From Uliginosibacterium gangwonense (lineage in GTDB: Bacteria > Pseudomonadota > Gammaproteobacteria > Burkholderiales > Rhodocyclaceae), in contig DYIB01000013.1 in the NCBI GenBank assembly GCA_020723855.1, positions 1-48,344 of the forward strand: a stretch of 48,344 nucleotides of DNA, read 5' to 3'. The position numbers were made by a program, and so were the translations under genes. This document shows positions 29,101-38,550 of the stretch, piece after piece. Below the pieces are notes generated by a model. The model saw only the letters and a list, made by a program, of their open reading frames with translations. It was not told the origin of the DNA and made no database searches. Positions within the stretch are counted from its first letter, which is position 1. Each line of letters opens with the position of its first letter.

Positions 29101-31676
29101 GCCGCCTCCTGGTCCGTCTCGACGGGCTCCGCCCCCAGGGGCTCGAGCTCCGGCAGTACGATTTCTTCCTGCTCGGGCGTTTCGGCCGCCGGCTGTTCCA
29201 GGGTGATCTCGAGTGCCGGGAAAGCGAGTTCTTCCGCCGGCGGCGCGGGCGGGGCGGCCGGCGCTGCCGCGGCGCCGGACTTCAACGGCTCGACGGCTGC
29301 CATCAGGGCGCTCGCATCCATGTGGGTGCCGCCGCCCGCCTCGAGCTGCTGCACCCAGGCGCCGAACAGCGCGTGGGCTTCCGCGATCAGGCCGTGCAGG
29401 GCGGGCGTGGCATCCTGCTCCAGTTGCAGCCAGCGGTTCATCACCTGTTCGATGCCCCAGGCGGCTTCGCCCAGCTCGCTCAGGCCCACCATGCGGCCGC
29501 TGCCCTTCAGGGTATGGAAGCCGCGACGGATGATGGCCAGATAGTCATGGTTATGGGGCTGGGTGCGGGACAGCTCCAGGGTGTCGCCGATGGTGGCGAG
29601 GACCTCGCGGGCTTCCTCCAGGAAGATGGCCAGCAGCTCGGCGTCGATCTCCTCGCTGGGCGCTTCCGCCAGGCGCAGGGTCTCGGCCGAAGGGGCGGCC
29701 ACGGGGGCCGGCTCGCGCTTGACGGCGGACACCGCCTGTTCCACCTGGGCCGCGAGCTGCTCGCCCGGGGCCGCCGCCAGGGCTTCCAATGCCGCCTTGG
29801 CGTGCCGCTCCAACTGGGCGTCGGCCACCAGGCTGGCATCCTGGCGGATGGTTTCCAGATTCTGCTTGAGTTCTTCCCGCAACTGCTCGTTCTCGGGCTT
29901 GTCCTTGAGGGCTTCCACCAGCGACTGGGCTTCACGCCTCTGCCGTTCCAGTTCCCGCTCGACGGATTCGGTCCTCTCCTCTTCTTCCGCCGGCGCTGCC
30001 GGCACCTTGGGCTGAACCGGCTGCAGCACGGTGTCGAGATCGACGGGGCCATGCTGCAGGGCGTCCACGAAGAAGCCGAGCCCCGACAGCTTGTGGGCGA
30101 TGTCCTCGAATTCGCGCTGGTCGGGCTGATACTCGGGCGCGGCGAAGCCGCGGATGCGCTCGGCGCAGCCATGCAGGAGGGCGACCGCCTGGTCCTGGCC
30201 CATGATGGTGAGCGCCCCTTCGATTTGCCGGACCGGCGCGTCCAGGGCGGCGAGCTGGCTGCGCTGGCTCGGGTCGCGGAAGAAGGCGTCGAGGGCCTGT
30301 TCGACCTGGGCCAGGTTGTTCTGGATCTCGCGTGCCACCTGGCTCATCAGGAGCCGCTCCTGGGCGCGGCGCGACATCTCGTCCAGCAGCGGCGCTTCCA
30401 TGGCCGGCAGGGACTCGCCGCGCGCCAGCGCCGACAGGCGCTCCACCAGGGCCCGGGACTGGGCGGCGAACTCTTCCCCCAGTTGCTCGTAGTTGTCCAC
30501 GGCGCTCTCGGCCAGCAGCAGGGCGGTGGCGACTTCCATGGCCACCGTCTCGTTGTGCTTGAGCGGTTCGCGGCGCAGCCAGTTGGCCGCCTCGGCGATG
30601 GCGGCGATCAGGCGGCCGAGATGGTCGTCGAGCAGGCCGCCGCCACGGCTGGCGAGCTGCACGGTCTGGTCATGAAACTGGGGCAGGGCGACGGCGGCGC
30701 CGGCGCAGAACTTGTTCCAGGCCTCCTTGGCCGCGGCCAGGCCTTCGCGCATGCCGCGCAGCACCGGCTTGATGGGCGCGTTGGACACCGCCGCCTGGGC
30801 GGGTATCAGCTCGGCAAGCTTGTAGACCGCCTGCACCCGCGCCACCTGCTCGCCGCCGCCGCGGGCGACGGCGACGAAGTACAGGGCGTCGCGCATGAGG
30901 CGCTCCGCCACGGTGCGCGAGCCTTCCAGCAGGCGGCGCATTTGCAGGTCGATGCGGGCGCACAGCTTCTTGACGTGGAAATCCACCGGCACCTGGCGCT
31001 CCGCCAGGGCGTCCAGCAGCGCCACGGTGATCCACCAGAAAGCGCGCGCGGCCGGCAACGCCTGCGTCGCCTCGATGGCGGCCACGGCGTTGCGCATCTC
31101 GCGCACGCCGGTCATGTCGTCGGAATCGCGCAGCCAGCGCAGGAAGCCGCGCTCGAAGCGGGCCCGTTCGGCGCGCAGGCGCTTGGCCACCTCCTCGGCG
31201 GGCAAGGAGGGCGGATCGGCATCGCGCCGGGGCGGGCGCAGGGACAGGTCCGGGAAGAACAGGTCGCTCGGGGCCACCCGTTCCACGCCGCGCGCCGCCT
31301 GCACTTCGCGATAGGCAGGCAGCAACTTGAGGGGCTGGTCGGGCGCGCCGCCGGCCAGCTCGTCCAGGTACTGGCGCACGGCGCCCAGGGCCTGCTGGGC
31401 GGTCGCCGCCACCCGGGGCGTGAAGACCACACGGCCGCCCTCCAGATCGGCCAGCAACTGCTCCACGGCCTCCGAGAACTGGGTGACGCCGTCCAGGCCG
31501 ACGATCGAGAGGGCGCCATGGGCCTGGTGCAGATGGGTCTGGGCGAACTTGAGCTGGGAGGAATCCTCCGGGTTGTCGGCGAACTTGTCGATCGCTTCCA
31601 GGGCCCGCACCAGGGCGAGGTCGATTTCTCCCTTGACCCAGGTCAGCGGACCGAGATCGAGATCGGTTTGACTCAT
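26130..31676 (-). CDS. pilL: Pil-Chp hybrid chemosensory histidine kinase PilL/ChpA
   Basis: A 1848-residue CheA-like kinase controlling twitching motility. Clear Hpt phosphotransfer sites are H721 (FHTLKGSGRMVG), H935 (AHTLAGISGTVG) and H1154 (LHTLKGSARMAG), and there is an N-terminal Hpt-like helix near H53. A Pro/Ala-rich linker region (about 1030-1110) precedes the last Hpt. Then come a dimerisation/HATPase core (about 1230-1560; HLLRNAITHGLEER), a CheW-like domain (about 1560-1705) and a C-terminal receiver with D1775 (LLVDIEMPRMDG). P. aeruginosa ChpA is longer (about 2470 residues), with more Xpt domains. It starts 21 bases after pilJ. A long open frame on the opposite strand is a codon-bias shadow. 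Confidence 0.96.
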   Translation of the reverse strand: MSQTDLDLGPLTWVKGEIDLALVRALEAIDKFADNPEDSSQLKFAQTHLHQAHGALSIVGLDGVTQFSEAVEQLLADLEGGRVVFTPRVAATAQQALGAVRQYLDELAGGAPDQPLKLLPAYREVQAARGVERVAPSDLFFPDLSLRPPRRDADPPSLPAEEVAKRLRAERARFERGFLRWLRDSDDMTGVREMRNAVAAIEATQALPAARAFWWITVALLDALAERQVPVDFHVKKLCARIDLQMRRLLEGSRTVAERLMRDALYFVAVARGGGEQVARVQAVYKLAELIPAQAAVSNAPIKPVLRGMREGLAAAKEAWNKFCAGAAVALPQFHDQTVQLASRGGGLLDDHLGRLIAAIAEAANWLRREPLKHNETVAMEVATALLLAESAVDNYEQLGEEFAAQSRALVERLSALARGESLPAMEAPLLDEMSRRAQERLLMSQVAREIQNNLAQVEQALDAFFRDPSQRSQLAALDAPVRQIEGALTIMGQDQAVALLHGCAERIRGFAAPEYQPDQREFEDIAHKLSGLGFFVDALQHGPVDLDTVLQPVQPKVPAAPAEEEERTESVERELERQRREAQSLVEALKDKPENEQLREELKQNLETIRQDASLVADAQLERHAKAALEALAAAPGEQLAAQVEQAVSAVKREPAPVAAPSAETLRLAEAPSEEIDAELLAIFLEEAREVLATIGDTLELSRTQPHNHDYLAIIRRGFHTLKGSGRMVGLSELGEAAWGIEQVMNRWLQLEQDATPALHGLIAEAHALFGAWVQQLEAGGGTHMDASALMAAVEPLKSGAAAAPAAPPAPPAEELAFPALEITLEQPAAETPEQEEIVLPELEPLGAEPVETDQEAAEEIEMVLPEEMSLAQDGVAAEASEDVVRLGDTTVSRALYDMYLGEARQHLTALRNELNYLKLTQQVPPAQMVRAAHTLAGISGTVGIEPVNRLAHALEHTLDRLNRAGQACNSELIGLLGSALSTLDAMVAVVADRRVPDAAEGLASELDRVALPRHAEPAPAQVADVIDLAQFMETAKAAPAAAAQRAAGPAEGPPPVQQPVAEAPAESPAPVETPAEPVPEPTQEAATPAVSGKEEHVERRKVRLQDDIDEQLLPIFLEEAHDLVRTIGDELRQWRAAPDNGDIPNAIARLLHTLKGSARMAGAMGLGELVHAMETRVEQAVAANAVSAAFFDDFEASFDRAQVLIDQLEHPAAAEQPQEAVAAGAPAMRVAEEAEMETAAQRMLRVRAELVDRLVNEAGEMSIARSRIEGEMRTLRQSLLELTENVIRLRNQLREIEIQAESQMQSRLQAAQEAHAEFDPLEFDRFTRFQELTRMMAESVNDVTTVQHNLLKNLDQADAALVSQSRLNRELSQSLMSVRMVPFNSLADRLYRVVRQTAKELGKKANLDIRGGQIELDRSVLEKMTGPLEHLLRNAITHGLEEREQRLALGKPEIGQINLALTQESNEVAIVLSDDGAGLNYERIRAKAIEQGLLAQDQHADAAALTEFIFHPGFSTAGELSELAGRGIGMDVVKSEAASLGGRIEVVSEPGKGASFRIYLPLTLAVAQALLVRTGNRTYAIPSVMVDQVLELKPEAVERIRTEGAAEWLGNRYPYHFLPRLLGDFQSMPEPQRRTWVLLLRGGTQRVAVQVDELRGNQEIVVKNIGPQLARVIGISGATVLGDGEVVLIINPVALASRELRHPVGAAVAAPAAGAPSQAAAAPTVMIVDDSLTVRKITGRLLAREGYHVLTAKDGVDALEQMLDLVPDVLLVDIEMPRMDGFDLTRNVRGDARLKGVPIIMITSRTADKHRNYAKEIGVNHYLGKPYQEEELLELIAGYTRKAVTA

Positions 31677-31697
31677 GGCCGCTTCATCCAGCCCGGG

Positions 31698-33863
31698 TCA
31701 GACCTTGAAGCCCGAGACCGAACCCTTCAATTCCACGGCAAGATCGGCGAGCTGACCGATGGACACTGCCGTCTCCTTCGTGCCGGCCGTGGTCTGCTTG
31801 GTGATCTTCAGGATGCCTTCCATGTTCTCGGCCACGCGGGTGGCCGCTTCCGCCTGTTTCTGGGTGGCCGAGGAGATTTCTTCAATGAGCTGGGCGAGGT
31901 TCGTGGACACCGAGGAGATTTCCTGCAGCGCCTGGCCGGCGGCGTCCGACAGCCTGGCTCCCTCCACCACGCCCCGGGTCGAGTTTTCCATGGCGCTCAC
32001 CGCGTCCTGGGTATCGGTCTGAATGGTCTTGACGATGGCCGCGATCTGCTTCGTGGCTTCGGCCGAGCGTTCCGCCAGCCGCTGTACTTCTTCCGCCACC
32101 ACCGTGAAGCCGCGCCCCGCTTCACCGGCGGAGGCCGCCTGGATGGCGGCGTTCAGGGCCAGCACGTTGGTCTGCTCGGTAATTTCCGAGATCAGCTCCA
32201 CGATCTCGCCGATCTCCTGGGACGATTCGCCCAGGCGTTTGATGCGCTTCGAGGTCTCCTGGATCTGCTCGCGGATCTCGTTCATGCCGCGGATCGAGTT
32301 CTCCACCGCGTGGGCACCCTTCTGGGCGGCGTCCAGCGACTGGCGCGCCACCTGGGCGGACTGCATGGCGTGAGCCGACACGGTGTTCATGGACTGGGCC
32401 ATCTGCAACACCGACTGGCCCGCTTCCTCGATCTCGCGCGACTGCTTTTCCGTGGCGGCGAGGAGTTGCTCCGAGGTTTTCTGGGCCGCCTCGGTGGAGG
32501 CCGCCACGCGTGTCGCGGCGTCGTTGATGCGGCGCACCAGCACCGCCAGTTCCTCGATGGTGTAGTTCACCGAGTCGGCGATGGCGCCCGTGATGTCTTC
32601 CGTCACCGTAGCGCGTACGGTCAAGTCGCCGTCGGCCAGGTCGCCCATCTCGTTCATCAGCCGCAGAATGGCCTCCTGGGTGGCGTTCTTCGAGGCCTCC
32701 GCCTCCTGGCGCTCCCGTTCCGCCTGTTCGCGGCGCGCGGTGGCGTCGTCGTTGTACACCTTGTTCAGGAGCAGCAGGAAGCCCAGGGACAGCAGCGACG
32801 AGATGCCGATGATCCAGCCGGTGACCGTGCGGCCCGCCAGTTCGCCGGCGAAGGCGCTGGCCAGGCCGTCGGTCTTCTCCAGCAGGTTGCCGCTGTCCTT
32901 GAAGATGCGGCTGCCCGCCTGCTTCGCCTGCACCAGGCGCTGCATGTTGCCGAGAATCCCGGACACCGCCTCCTGGTACTCCTTGAAGGCGCCTTCCAGC
33001 TCGACCAGCTTCTCCTTGGTCTCCGGGTCGCCTGCGGCGGCGATGCGCATGGCTTCCGAGCCCTTGGTCAGGGCCGCCAGCACGTCGCGGAAAGTGTTGG
33101 TGTCCTTGCCCAGCAGGAAGGCCACTTCCGGATCGATGGCGTCGGCGACCAGCAGGGCGTTGGCGTTCTTGGCCAGGCGCTGGGTCAGCATCACCAGTTG
33201 GTTGGCGGCGGCGATCTCGCGCGGCGCTGCGCCCGTCTGCAGCTTGAGGGCGGCGACCTGTTCCGAGAGCTCCAGCAGTTGCGGGTTCTTGGCGTTGATG
33301 GTGGCCACCGATTTGCCCAGGGTGACCAGGTTCTTTTCCTGGGCCAGCACCTGGCTGGCGTTCTTCTCGTTCGGTTCCCACGCCTGGGTCAGCGCCTGCA
33401 GGGCGGGCTGCACCGCGTCCGGCGCCGGCGGTACGGCGATCTCGTCGATGGTGCCGCCCTTGCTGACCCGTTCCAGCAGCGATGAGAAGTTGTCCCGGCT
33501 GTCCTGGAGTTCGCGGAAGGCGGCGCCATTGCCCTGCAGGGCCAGTTGGGCCGACTTGGCGATGCGCTGGGACAGCATGCGCATCTGGCCGACGGCGGAG
33601 GCGTAGGCGGCGCCGTGGGTGGCGGTGCGGTTGTCGATCCAGGCGAAGAAGGCGGCCATCACCAGGAAGAAGCCGAACAGGATGCCCAGGATCTGCAGTT
33701 GCTGGCTGACCGTGCGGTCGCCGATCAGGGGCAGCCGGGCGCGCATGCTTCTGGCGGCCGCCGCCTGCAGGCTGTCCATGATGGTGCCCTGGCTCGCCTT
33801 GGACTCGGCCGCCTGGCCGGCCTTGTCTTTCTTCAGGGCAGGGAGTTTGAGATTGAAGGCCAT
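31698..33863 (-). CDS. pilJ: Twitching motility methyl-accepting chemoreceptor PilJ
   Basis: A 721-residue chemoreceptor. Transmembrane segment 1 is at about 56-75 ([17 protein letters not shown]), a periplasmic PilJ-type domain follows to about 345, segment 2 is at about 346-366 ([17 protein letters not shown]), then a HAMP linker and a long MCP signalling coiled coil. The hairpin-tip region is [20 protein letters not shown] followed by [20 protein letters not shown]. It senses surface or pilus signals and feeds PilL through PilI. The ATG at 33863 has GGAG upstream. No CheB gene is adjacent. Confidence 0.96.
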   Translation of the reverse strand: MAFNLKLPALKKDKAGQAAESKASQGTIMDSLQAAAARSMRARLPLIGDRTVSQQLQILGILFGFFLVMAAFFAWIDNRTATHGAAYASAVGQMRMLSQRIAKSAQLALQGNGAAFRELQDSRDNFSSLLERVSKGGTIDEIAVPPAPDAVQPALQALTQAWEPNEKNASQVLAQEKNLVTLGKSVATINAKNPQLLELSEQVAALKLQTGAAPREIAAANQLVMLTQRLAKNANALLVADAIDPEVAFLLGKDTNTFRDVLAALTKGSEAMRIAAAGDPETKEKLVELEGAFKEYQEAVSGILGNMQRLVQAKQAGSRIFKDSGNLLEKTDGLASAFAGELAGRTVTGWIIGISSLLSLGFLLLLNKVYNDDATARREQAERERQEAEASKNATQEAILRLMNEMGDLADGDLTVRATVTEDITGAIADSVNYTIEELAVLVRRINDAATRVAASTEAAQKTSEQLLAATEKQSREIEEAGQSVLQMAQSMNTVSAHAMQSAQVARQSLDAAQKGAHAVENSIRGMNEIREQIQETSKRIKRLGESSQEIGEIVELISEITEQTNVLALNAAIQAASAGEAGRGFTVVAEEVQRLAERSAEATKQIAAIVKTIQTDTQDAVSAMENSTRGVVEGARLSDAAGQALQEISSVSTNLAQLIEEISSATQKQAEAATRVAENMEGILKITKQTTAGTKETAVSIGQLADLAVELKGSVSGFKV

Positions 33864-33913
33864 GTCATGTTCTCCGCACTAGATTGCACTCTCGCGGGCG
33901 CTTGCGTCGTCCT

Positions 33914-34426
33914 TCATACACCGATTTCGAGGAACTCCGGCTGGGTGATGAGATGTCGCAAGTCGAGTTTTTTCCAACGCCGCCCCTGGGCATCCTCGTA
34001 TTCCCGGCCCACCCAGGGACGCGTGTCTTTCGTCGCCGCGCACGGGCGCAGTTGCTCCATATTGCGCAGCCCCAGGGTGCGGCTCACCAGCAGAGCGCTG
34101 TTGATGCCGTGGCGGCTGTTGACGATGAGCAGGCGGCTTTCGGCATTTTGGGGGGTCGCCTCGCCCCCCTGGAAGGCCGAGAAATCGACCACGGAATAGA
34201 GCGTGCCGCGGATGTTGGCCACGCCGCAGAACCAGCTCCTGGTCAAAGGCACGGTCGTCAGGTGCGGCAGGGGCACGATCTCGCCGGAATCGGCCAGGTC
34301 GAGCAGCCAGAGCTCGCGGCCGGCCTGCACGCCGAGCAGCGCGTTGGCGGTCTCGCCGCGCTGGGCGCTGGTCAGGCGCTTGACCAGGTTCTCCTGGAAT
34401 TCCCGCAGGCTGATCTTGCGCGCCAT
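33914..34426 (-). CDS. pilI: CheW-like adaptor PilI
   Basis: A 170-residue CheW-domain protein linking the receptor PilJ to the kinase PilL. CheW-type segments are LPHLTTVPLTRSWFCGVANI, then RGTLYSVVDFSAF with the conserved N-x-RG turn. The C-terminus ends QPEFLEIGV. It lies 18 bases downstream of pilH and 50 bases upstream of pilJ. Length and position match PilI of Pseudomonas. Confidence 0.94.
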   Translation of the reverse strand: MARKISLREFQENLVKRLTSAQRGETANALLGVQAGRELWLLDLADSGEIVPLPHLTTVPLTRSWFCGVANIRGTLYSVVDFSAFQGGEATPQNAESRLLIVNSRHGINSALLVSRTLGLRNMEQLRPCAATKDTRPWVGREYEDAQGRRWKKLDLRHLITQPEFLEIGV

Positions 34427-34444
34427 GGCCGTGAGCCGCCATCC

Positions 34445-34810
34445 TCAGCCGAGGGAGGCGATCTTGTCGATCAGTTGTTTGGCATCGATGGGCTTGACCA
34501 GGTAGTCGTTGGCACCCTGGCGCATGCCCCAGATGCGGTCGGTCTCCTGGCCCTTGGAGGTGCACATGATGACCGGGATGTGCTTGGTGGCGTCCTCGCG
34601 CGTCAGCGTGCGCGTGGCCTGGTAGCCGTTCATGCCGGGCATGACGACGTCCATGAGGATCACGTCGGGCATCTCCGATTTGGCCTTGGCCAGGGCTTCC
34701 TCGCCGCTCTCGGCCATGACCACGCTGTAGCCCGCCTTGGTGAGCATTTCGAACAGCGCCAGGCGCTCGGTGGGGGAGTCGTCGACTACGAGAACTTTCT
34801 TCACTGGCAT
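34445..34810 (-). CDS. pilH: Response regulator PilH (CheY-like)
   Basis: A 121-residue single receiver domain. Acidic pocket VVDDSP, phospho-acceptor Asp in VILMDVVMPGMNG, Thr in CTSKGQ and Lys in VKPID. In Pseudomonas PilH influences PilT-driven retraction and acts as a phosphate sink. The ATG at 34810 is preceded by GAGGGTG. The frame is open upstream only as a shadow of pilG. It is the second gene of the cluster. Confidence 0.95.
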   Translation of the reverse strand: MPVKKVLVVDDSPTERLALFEMLTKAGYSVVMAESGEEALAKAKSEMPDVILMDVVMPGMNGYQATRTLTREDATKHIPVIMCTSKGQETDRIWGMRQGANDYLVKPIDAKQLIDKIASLG

Positions 34811-34833
34811 TCCATCACCCTCTGGAAAATACG

Positions 34834-35232
34834 CTACGACACACGCTGCGTCACATGCGCCGCAACCGCTTTGAGCAAACTGTCTTTGGTAAAAGGCTTG
34901 GTCAGATACTCGTCGGACCCGACCATGCGGCCCCGCGCCCGGTCGAACAGCCCGTCCCTGGAGGACAGCATGATCACCGGCGTGGTGCCGAAACGGGCAT
35001 TCTTCTTGAGCAGCGCGCAGGTCTGATAGCCATCCAGGCGCGGCATCATGATGTCGCAAAAAATGATGTCGGGATGGTGATCGGCGATCTTGGCGAGGGC
35101 GTCGAAACCGTCTTCCGCCAGTACCACCTGGCAGCCGGCCTGGACCAGGAAAATCTCGGCGCTGCGGCGGATGGTGTTGCTGTCGTCAATCACCATCACC
35201 TTGACACCGTTGAGACTCGCTCCTTCTGCCAC
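34834..35232 (-). CDS. pilG: Response regulator PilG (CheY-like)
   Basis: A 132-residue receiver domain. The PilG hallmark is KVMVIDDSNTIRRSAEIFL; the phospho-acceptor Asp is in IIFCDIMMPRLDGYQT, and KPFTKDSL follows. PilG promotes pilus extension and cAMP signalling in Pseudomonas. The start chosen is GTG at 35232 because GGAGGAGGG lies about nine bases upstream and the protein then has normal length; a longer in-frame start exists near 35292 without family similarity. It is the first gene of pilGHIJL. Confidence 0.94.
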   Translation of the reverse strand: MAEGASLNGVKVMVIDDSNTIRRSAEIFLVQAGCQVVLAEDGFDALAKIADHHPDIIFCDIMMPRLDGYQTCALLKKNARFGTTPVIMLSSRDGLFDRARGRMVGSDEYLTKPFTKDSLLKAVAAHVTQRVS

Positions 35233-35474
35233 TTGCGGATACCCTCCTCCTTGAGCCGGTCCCCGCCAAACATCGCCCGGATATGCTTGCAAGCATCATC
35301 CTGCCCTTGATACCGGCAACATAAATATACAGCAAATCAAGCGCAAGCGAATTTTTTTTAGATTTTAGATCAAGTCTGGGCGCAGCCGACCGGGAGAGGG
35401 ACGCAATTTAGCACGGCGGTCTTGACAAGACCACGCATCATTTTCCACTTCCGGGAATGTCCCGGCGGACCGGT
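35233..35474. other. Regulatory interval upstream of pilG
   Basis: 242 bases, AT-richer than the rest. It contains a promoter-like pair for pilG (35324-35351), a 14-bp perfect palindrome ATGCTTGCAAGCAT (35283-35296) that would lie in the pilG leader, and a GTCTTG-A-CAAGAC inverted repeat (35419-35431). No gene is evident. Confidence 0.6.
35324..35351 (-). promoter_or_regulatory. Possible promoter of pilGHIJL
   Basis: On the minus strand, a weak -35 TTCGCT (35351-35346) and a good -10 TATATT (35329-35324) are separated by 16 bases. The transcript would start near 35317, about 85 bases before the pilG GTG, with the 14-bp palindrome in its leader. Confidence 0.35.
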
Positions 35475-35663
35475 TCAGATTTCCACCATTTCGAAGTCTT
35501 CCTTGCGCGCGCCGCATTCCGGGCAGGTCCAGTTGGGAGGGAGGTCGTCCCAGCGGGTACCGGGCGGGATACCCTCGGCGGGAATACCGGCGGCCTCGTC
35601 GTAGATGAAACCGCAGATGAGGCACATATAGGTACGGTAGTCGGCGTTGGGGTTGGCAGCCAT
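35475..35663 (-). CDS. Rubredoxin
   Basis: A 62-residue rubredoxin holding one iron through two Cys pairs: CLIC in [13 protein letters not shown] and CPEC in [13 protein letters not shown]. The family-conserved [15 protein letters not shown] lies between them. It is a small cytosolic electron carrier; its partner reductase is not in this window. The start is the ATG at 35663; the frame is open upstream without similarity. AAAGG lies about ten bases before the ATG. It diverges from thiD across 70 bases, and rubredoxin next to thiD and hemL is a common betaproteobacterial arrangement. Confidence 0.95.
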   Translation of the reverse strand: MAANPNADYRTYMCLICGFIYDEAAGIPAEGIPPGTRWDDLPPNWTCPECGARKEDFEMVEI

Positions 35664-35733
35664 GGGGGGGATGCCTTTTTCGGTTAGAATGGCTGCCGAT
35701 ATTACCGAATCACCCCACCTTACGCCAAACTCC

Positions 35734-36576
35734 ATGCCGTCCGATCCCCAGGACCTCGTGCCGCCCATTGTGCTCACTTTCGCCGCATCCGACCCTTCGG
35801 GCGGCGCCGGCATCCAGGCGGACATCATGACCTTGTCGAGCATGGGCTGCCATGCCCTGTCGGTGGTCACGGCCATCACGGTGCAGGATTCGGCGGGCGT
35901 CGAGGACGTGGTGCCGATGGAGGCGGATCTGGTGGCGGATCAGGCGCGGGTCCTCCTGGAGGACATGCCCGTGGCCGCGTTCAAGCTGGGCATGCTGGGC
36001 AGCGTCGAGAACATCGCCGCCATTGCCGAGATCGTATCCGACTATCCCGACGTGCCCCTGGTGCTCGACCCGGTCCTTGCCTCCGGCCGCGGCGACGAGC
36101 TGGCGTCCGAGGACATGATCAGCGCGCTGCGCGAGCTGCTTCTGCCACAGACCACCATTCTCACCCCCAACAGCCTGGAGGCGCGGCGCCTGGCCCTGGA
36201 CGAGAGCGACGAGGACGACGATGCGGACCTGGCCGAGTGCGCGCGCCGCCTCGTCGGCGCCGGCGCCGAGTTCGTGCTGATCACTGGCACCCACGAGCAT
36301 ACGCCCCAGGTCATCAATATCCTCTACGGCGAGCGCGGTGTCCTGCGCTCCGACAGTTGGGAGCGCCTGCCGGGCAGCTATCACGGCTCGGGCTGCACCC
36401 TGGCGTCCGCCATTGCGGCCAATCTCGCCAACGGCCTGGATATCGCCGACGCCGTGCGCGATGCCCAGGACTACACCTGGCAGGCGCTGGCCAACGGCTT
36501 TCGTCCGGGCATGGGCCAGTACATTCCGGACCGCTTCTTCTGGGCCCGGGAACCCGAGGATGGCGGCAATCCTTAG
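35734..36576 (+). CDS. thiD: Hydroxymethylpyrimidine/phosphomethylpyrimidine kinase
   Basis: A 280-residue ribokinase-fold enzyme that phosphorylates HMP and HMP-phosphate for thiamine synthesis. N-terminal signature [16 protein letters not shown], with [38 protein letters not shown] and the C-terminal anion-hole motif [15 protein letters not shown]. The start is the ATG at 35734 (MPSDPQD); the frame is open upstream without family similarity. A TAGAAT -10-like box lies at 35685-35690. No thiamine-pyrophosphate riboswitch is visible in the short leader. It overlaps thiE by 17 bases. Confidence 0.96.
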   Translation: MPSDPQDLVPPIVLTFAASDPSGGAGIQADIMTLSSMGCHALSVVTAITVQDSAGVEDVVPMEADLVADQARVLLEDMPVAAFKLGMLGSVENIAAIAEIVSDYPDVPLVLDPVLASGRGDELASEDMISALRELLLPQTTILTPNSLEARRLALDESDEDDDADLAECARRLVGAGAEFVLITGTHEHTPQVINILYGERGVLRSDSWERLPGSYHGSGCTLASAIAANLANGLDIADAVRDAQDYTWQALANGFRPGMGQYIPDRFFWAREPEDGGNP

Positions 36577-37180
36577 GGGCCTTTACGCCCTCACCCCCGA
36601 CGGTGCGGATACCGACGGGCTGCTCGCCCGGGTGGAGCAGGCCCTCGCCGGTGGGGTTCGTCTTGTCCAGTACCGCAACAAGGAAGCGGATGCGGCCGCC
36701 AGGCGCAGCCAGGCGGGCGCGCTTCTCGCCCTGTGTCGCCGTTACGGCGCCCGCCTGATCGTGAACGACGACTGGCGCCTGGCGCTGGAAATCGATGCCG
36801 ACGGCGCCCATCTGGGGCGCGCGGACGGTGATCCGGCTGCGGCGCGCGCGGCGCTGGGCGACAAGCTGCTGGGCATTTCCTGCTATGCCGAGTTCGAGCG
36901 GGCGCGCGAGGCGGCACGGCTCGGCGCCGACTACGTGGCTTTCGGTAGCGTGTTCGCTTCCGCCACCAAGCCCCAGGCGGTGCGCGCCCCCCTCGAACTG
37001 CTGGGCCGCGCCAGGCGGGAGCTGGGCCTGCCGGTGGCGGCCATCGGCGGCATCACCCTGGAGAACGCGCCCCTGGCCTTGGCCGCGGGGGCCGGCATGC
37101 TGGCGGTGATCAGCGATCTGTTCGCGGCGCCGGACATCCAGGCCCGCGTGGAGGCGTACGGGCGACTGTTCCGGGACTGA
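36560..37180 (+). CDS. thiE: Thiamine-phosphate synthase
   Basis: A 206-residue TIM-barrel enzyme joining HMP-pyrophosphate to thiazole phosphate. Family marks are RGLYALTPD at the start, [57 protein letters not shown], and [13 protein letters not shown]. The start is the ATG at 36560, inside the end of thiD, implying translational coupling. The next gene, hemL, begins 82 bases downstream. Confidence 0.96.
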   Translation: MAAILRGLYALTPDGADTDGLLARVEQALAGGVRLVQYRNKEADAAARRSQAGALLALCRRYGARLIVNDDWRLALEIDADGAHLGRADGDPAAARAALGDKLLGISCYAEFERAREAARLGADYVAFGSVFASATKPQAVRAPLELLGRARRELGLPVAAIGGITLENAPLALAAGAGMLAVISDLFAAPDIQARVEAYGRLFRD

Positions 37181-37262
37181 CGCCCCGCCCGGCGAATTCT
37201 GGGAAAATGCCGGTTTTATCCCTGCGCCGCCGGTGCGCGGCGAACCTTTCCTGCAAGCAGCC

Positions 37263-38546
37263 ATGACTACGCGAAACGAATCCCTGTTCCAGAAAGCCCA
37301 GCGCTTCATCCCGGGCGGCGTGAACTCGCCGGTGCGCGCCTTCCGCTCCGTGGGCGGCACGCCCCGCTTCTTCGTCTCGGGCAGCGGTTCCCGGCTGACC
37401 GATGCCGACGGCAAGGAGTACATCGACTACGTCGGCTCCTGGGGCCCCCTGGTGCTGGGCCACGCCCATCCGGAGGTGGTACGGGCGGTGCAGGCGGCGG
37501 CGGCGCGCGGCTTGAGCTTCGGCGCGCCCACGGAAGCCGAGGTGGAGATCGCCGAACTGCTCACGCGCCTTTTGCCCAGCCTGGAGATGGTGCGCCTGGT
37601 CAGCTCCGGCACCGAGGCCACCATGAGTGCCATCCGCCTGGCGCGCGGCTTCACCGGGCGCGACGCCATTGTCAAGTTCGAGGGCTGCTACCACGGCCAC
37701 GCCGACAGCCTGCTGGTGAAGGCGGGCTCCGGGGCACTGACTTTCGGCAATCCCTCCTCGGGCGGCGTGCCGGCGGATTTCGCCCGCCACACCCTGGTGC
37801 TGGACTACAACGACGTGGGGCGGCTGGAAGACACTTTCCGCCGGCTGGGCGAACGCATCGCCGCGGTCATCGTCGAGCCCGTGGTGGGCAACATGAACCT
37901 GATCGCACCGCGGCCCGAGTTCCTCCAGGCGCTGCGCCGCCTGTGCACGGAATATGGCAGCGTGCTGATCTTCGACGAAGTGATGACCGGCTTCCGCGTG
38001 GGGCTGCAGGGCGCCCAGGGGCTGTACGGCATCACCCCGGACCTGACCACCCTGGGCAAGGTCATCGGCGGCGGCATGCCGGTGGGCGCTTTCGGCGGGC
38101 GGCGCGATATCATGGAGAGAATCGCTCCCTTGGGGCCGGTATACCAGGCGGGCACCCTGTCGGGCAGCCCGGTGGCCGTGGCGGCGGGGCTCGCCACGCT
38201 GAAGCTGGTGTGCCAGCCCGGGTTCTACGAGCAGCTCGGGAGCCGCACGCGCCAACTGACCGACGGCCTCGCCGCCGCGGCCAGCAAGCACGGCGTCGCC
38301 TTCAGCGCCCAGGCCGTGGGGGGCATGTTCGGCCTGTATTTCCGCTCCACCCCGCCCGCCACCTATGCGGAAGTGATGGAGTGCGACAAGGATGCCTTCA
38401 ACCGTTTCTTTCACGCCATGCTGGAGCAGGGTATTTATTTCGCCCCTTCCGCGTTCGAGGCGGGTTTCGTCTCGGCGGCCCATACGCCGGCGGACATCGA
38501 GGCGACCTGCGCGGCGGCCGAGCGGGTGTTTGCCGGCGGCAGGTAA
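37263..38546 (+). CDS. hemL: Glutamate-1-semialdehyde 2,1-aminomutase
   Basis: A 427-residue PLP enzyme making 5-aminolevulinate from glutamate semialdehyde, the C5 route to haem. The PLP lysine is K266 in [19 protein letters not shown]. Family start [19 protein letters not shown], plus [33 protein letters not shown] and [11 protein letters not shown]. Length matches E. coli HemL. The start is the ATG at 37263, with the frame open a little upstream. Its neighbour downstream is a GNAT gene starting four bases after its stop. Confidence 0.98.
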   Translation: MTTRNESLFQKAQRFIPGGVNSPVRAFRSVGGTPRFFVSGSGSRLTDADGKEYIDYVGSWGPLVLGHAHPEVVRAVQAAAARGLSFGAPTEAEVEIAELLTRLLPSLEMVRLVSSGTEATMSAIRLARGFTGRDAIVKFEGCYHGHADSLLVKAGSGALTFGNPSSGGVPADFARHTLVLDYNDVGRLEDTFRRLGERIAAVIVEPVVGNMNLIAPRPEFLQALRRLCTEYGSVLIFDEVMTGFRVGLQGAQGLYGITPDLTTLGKVIGGGMPVGAFGGRRDIMERIAPLGPVYQAGTLSGSPVAVAAGLATLKLVCQPGFYEQLGSRTRQLTDGLAAAASKHGVAFSAQAVGGMFGLYFRSTPPATYAEVMECDKDAFNRFFHAMLEQGIYFAPSAFEAGFVSAAHTPADIEATCAAAERVFAGGR

Positions 38547-38550
38547 GGGC

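Noticed and set aside
26208-33485. A 2425-codon open frame on the plus strand across pilL and pilJ
   Set aside because: It is exactly antisense to two strongly supported genes in the register where GC-rich codon bias removes stops. Its translation is low-complexity (His, Gln, Arg, Gly and Leu-rich) with no recognisable domain.
35419-35431. TTGACA at 35422-35427 as a plus-strand promoter
   Set aside because: No -10 box lies at a suitable distance, and the next plus-strand gene (thiD) starts about 300 bases away beyond rubredoxin. The hexamer is part of a short inverted repeat.
35664-35733. Thiamine pyrophosphate riboswitch before thiD
   Set aside because: The space between rubredoxin and thiD is 70 bases, and I see no THI-box-like conserved elements.
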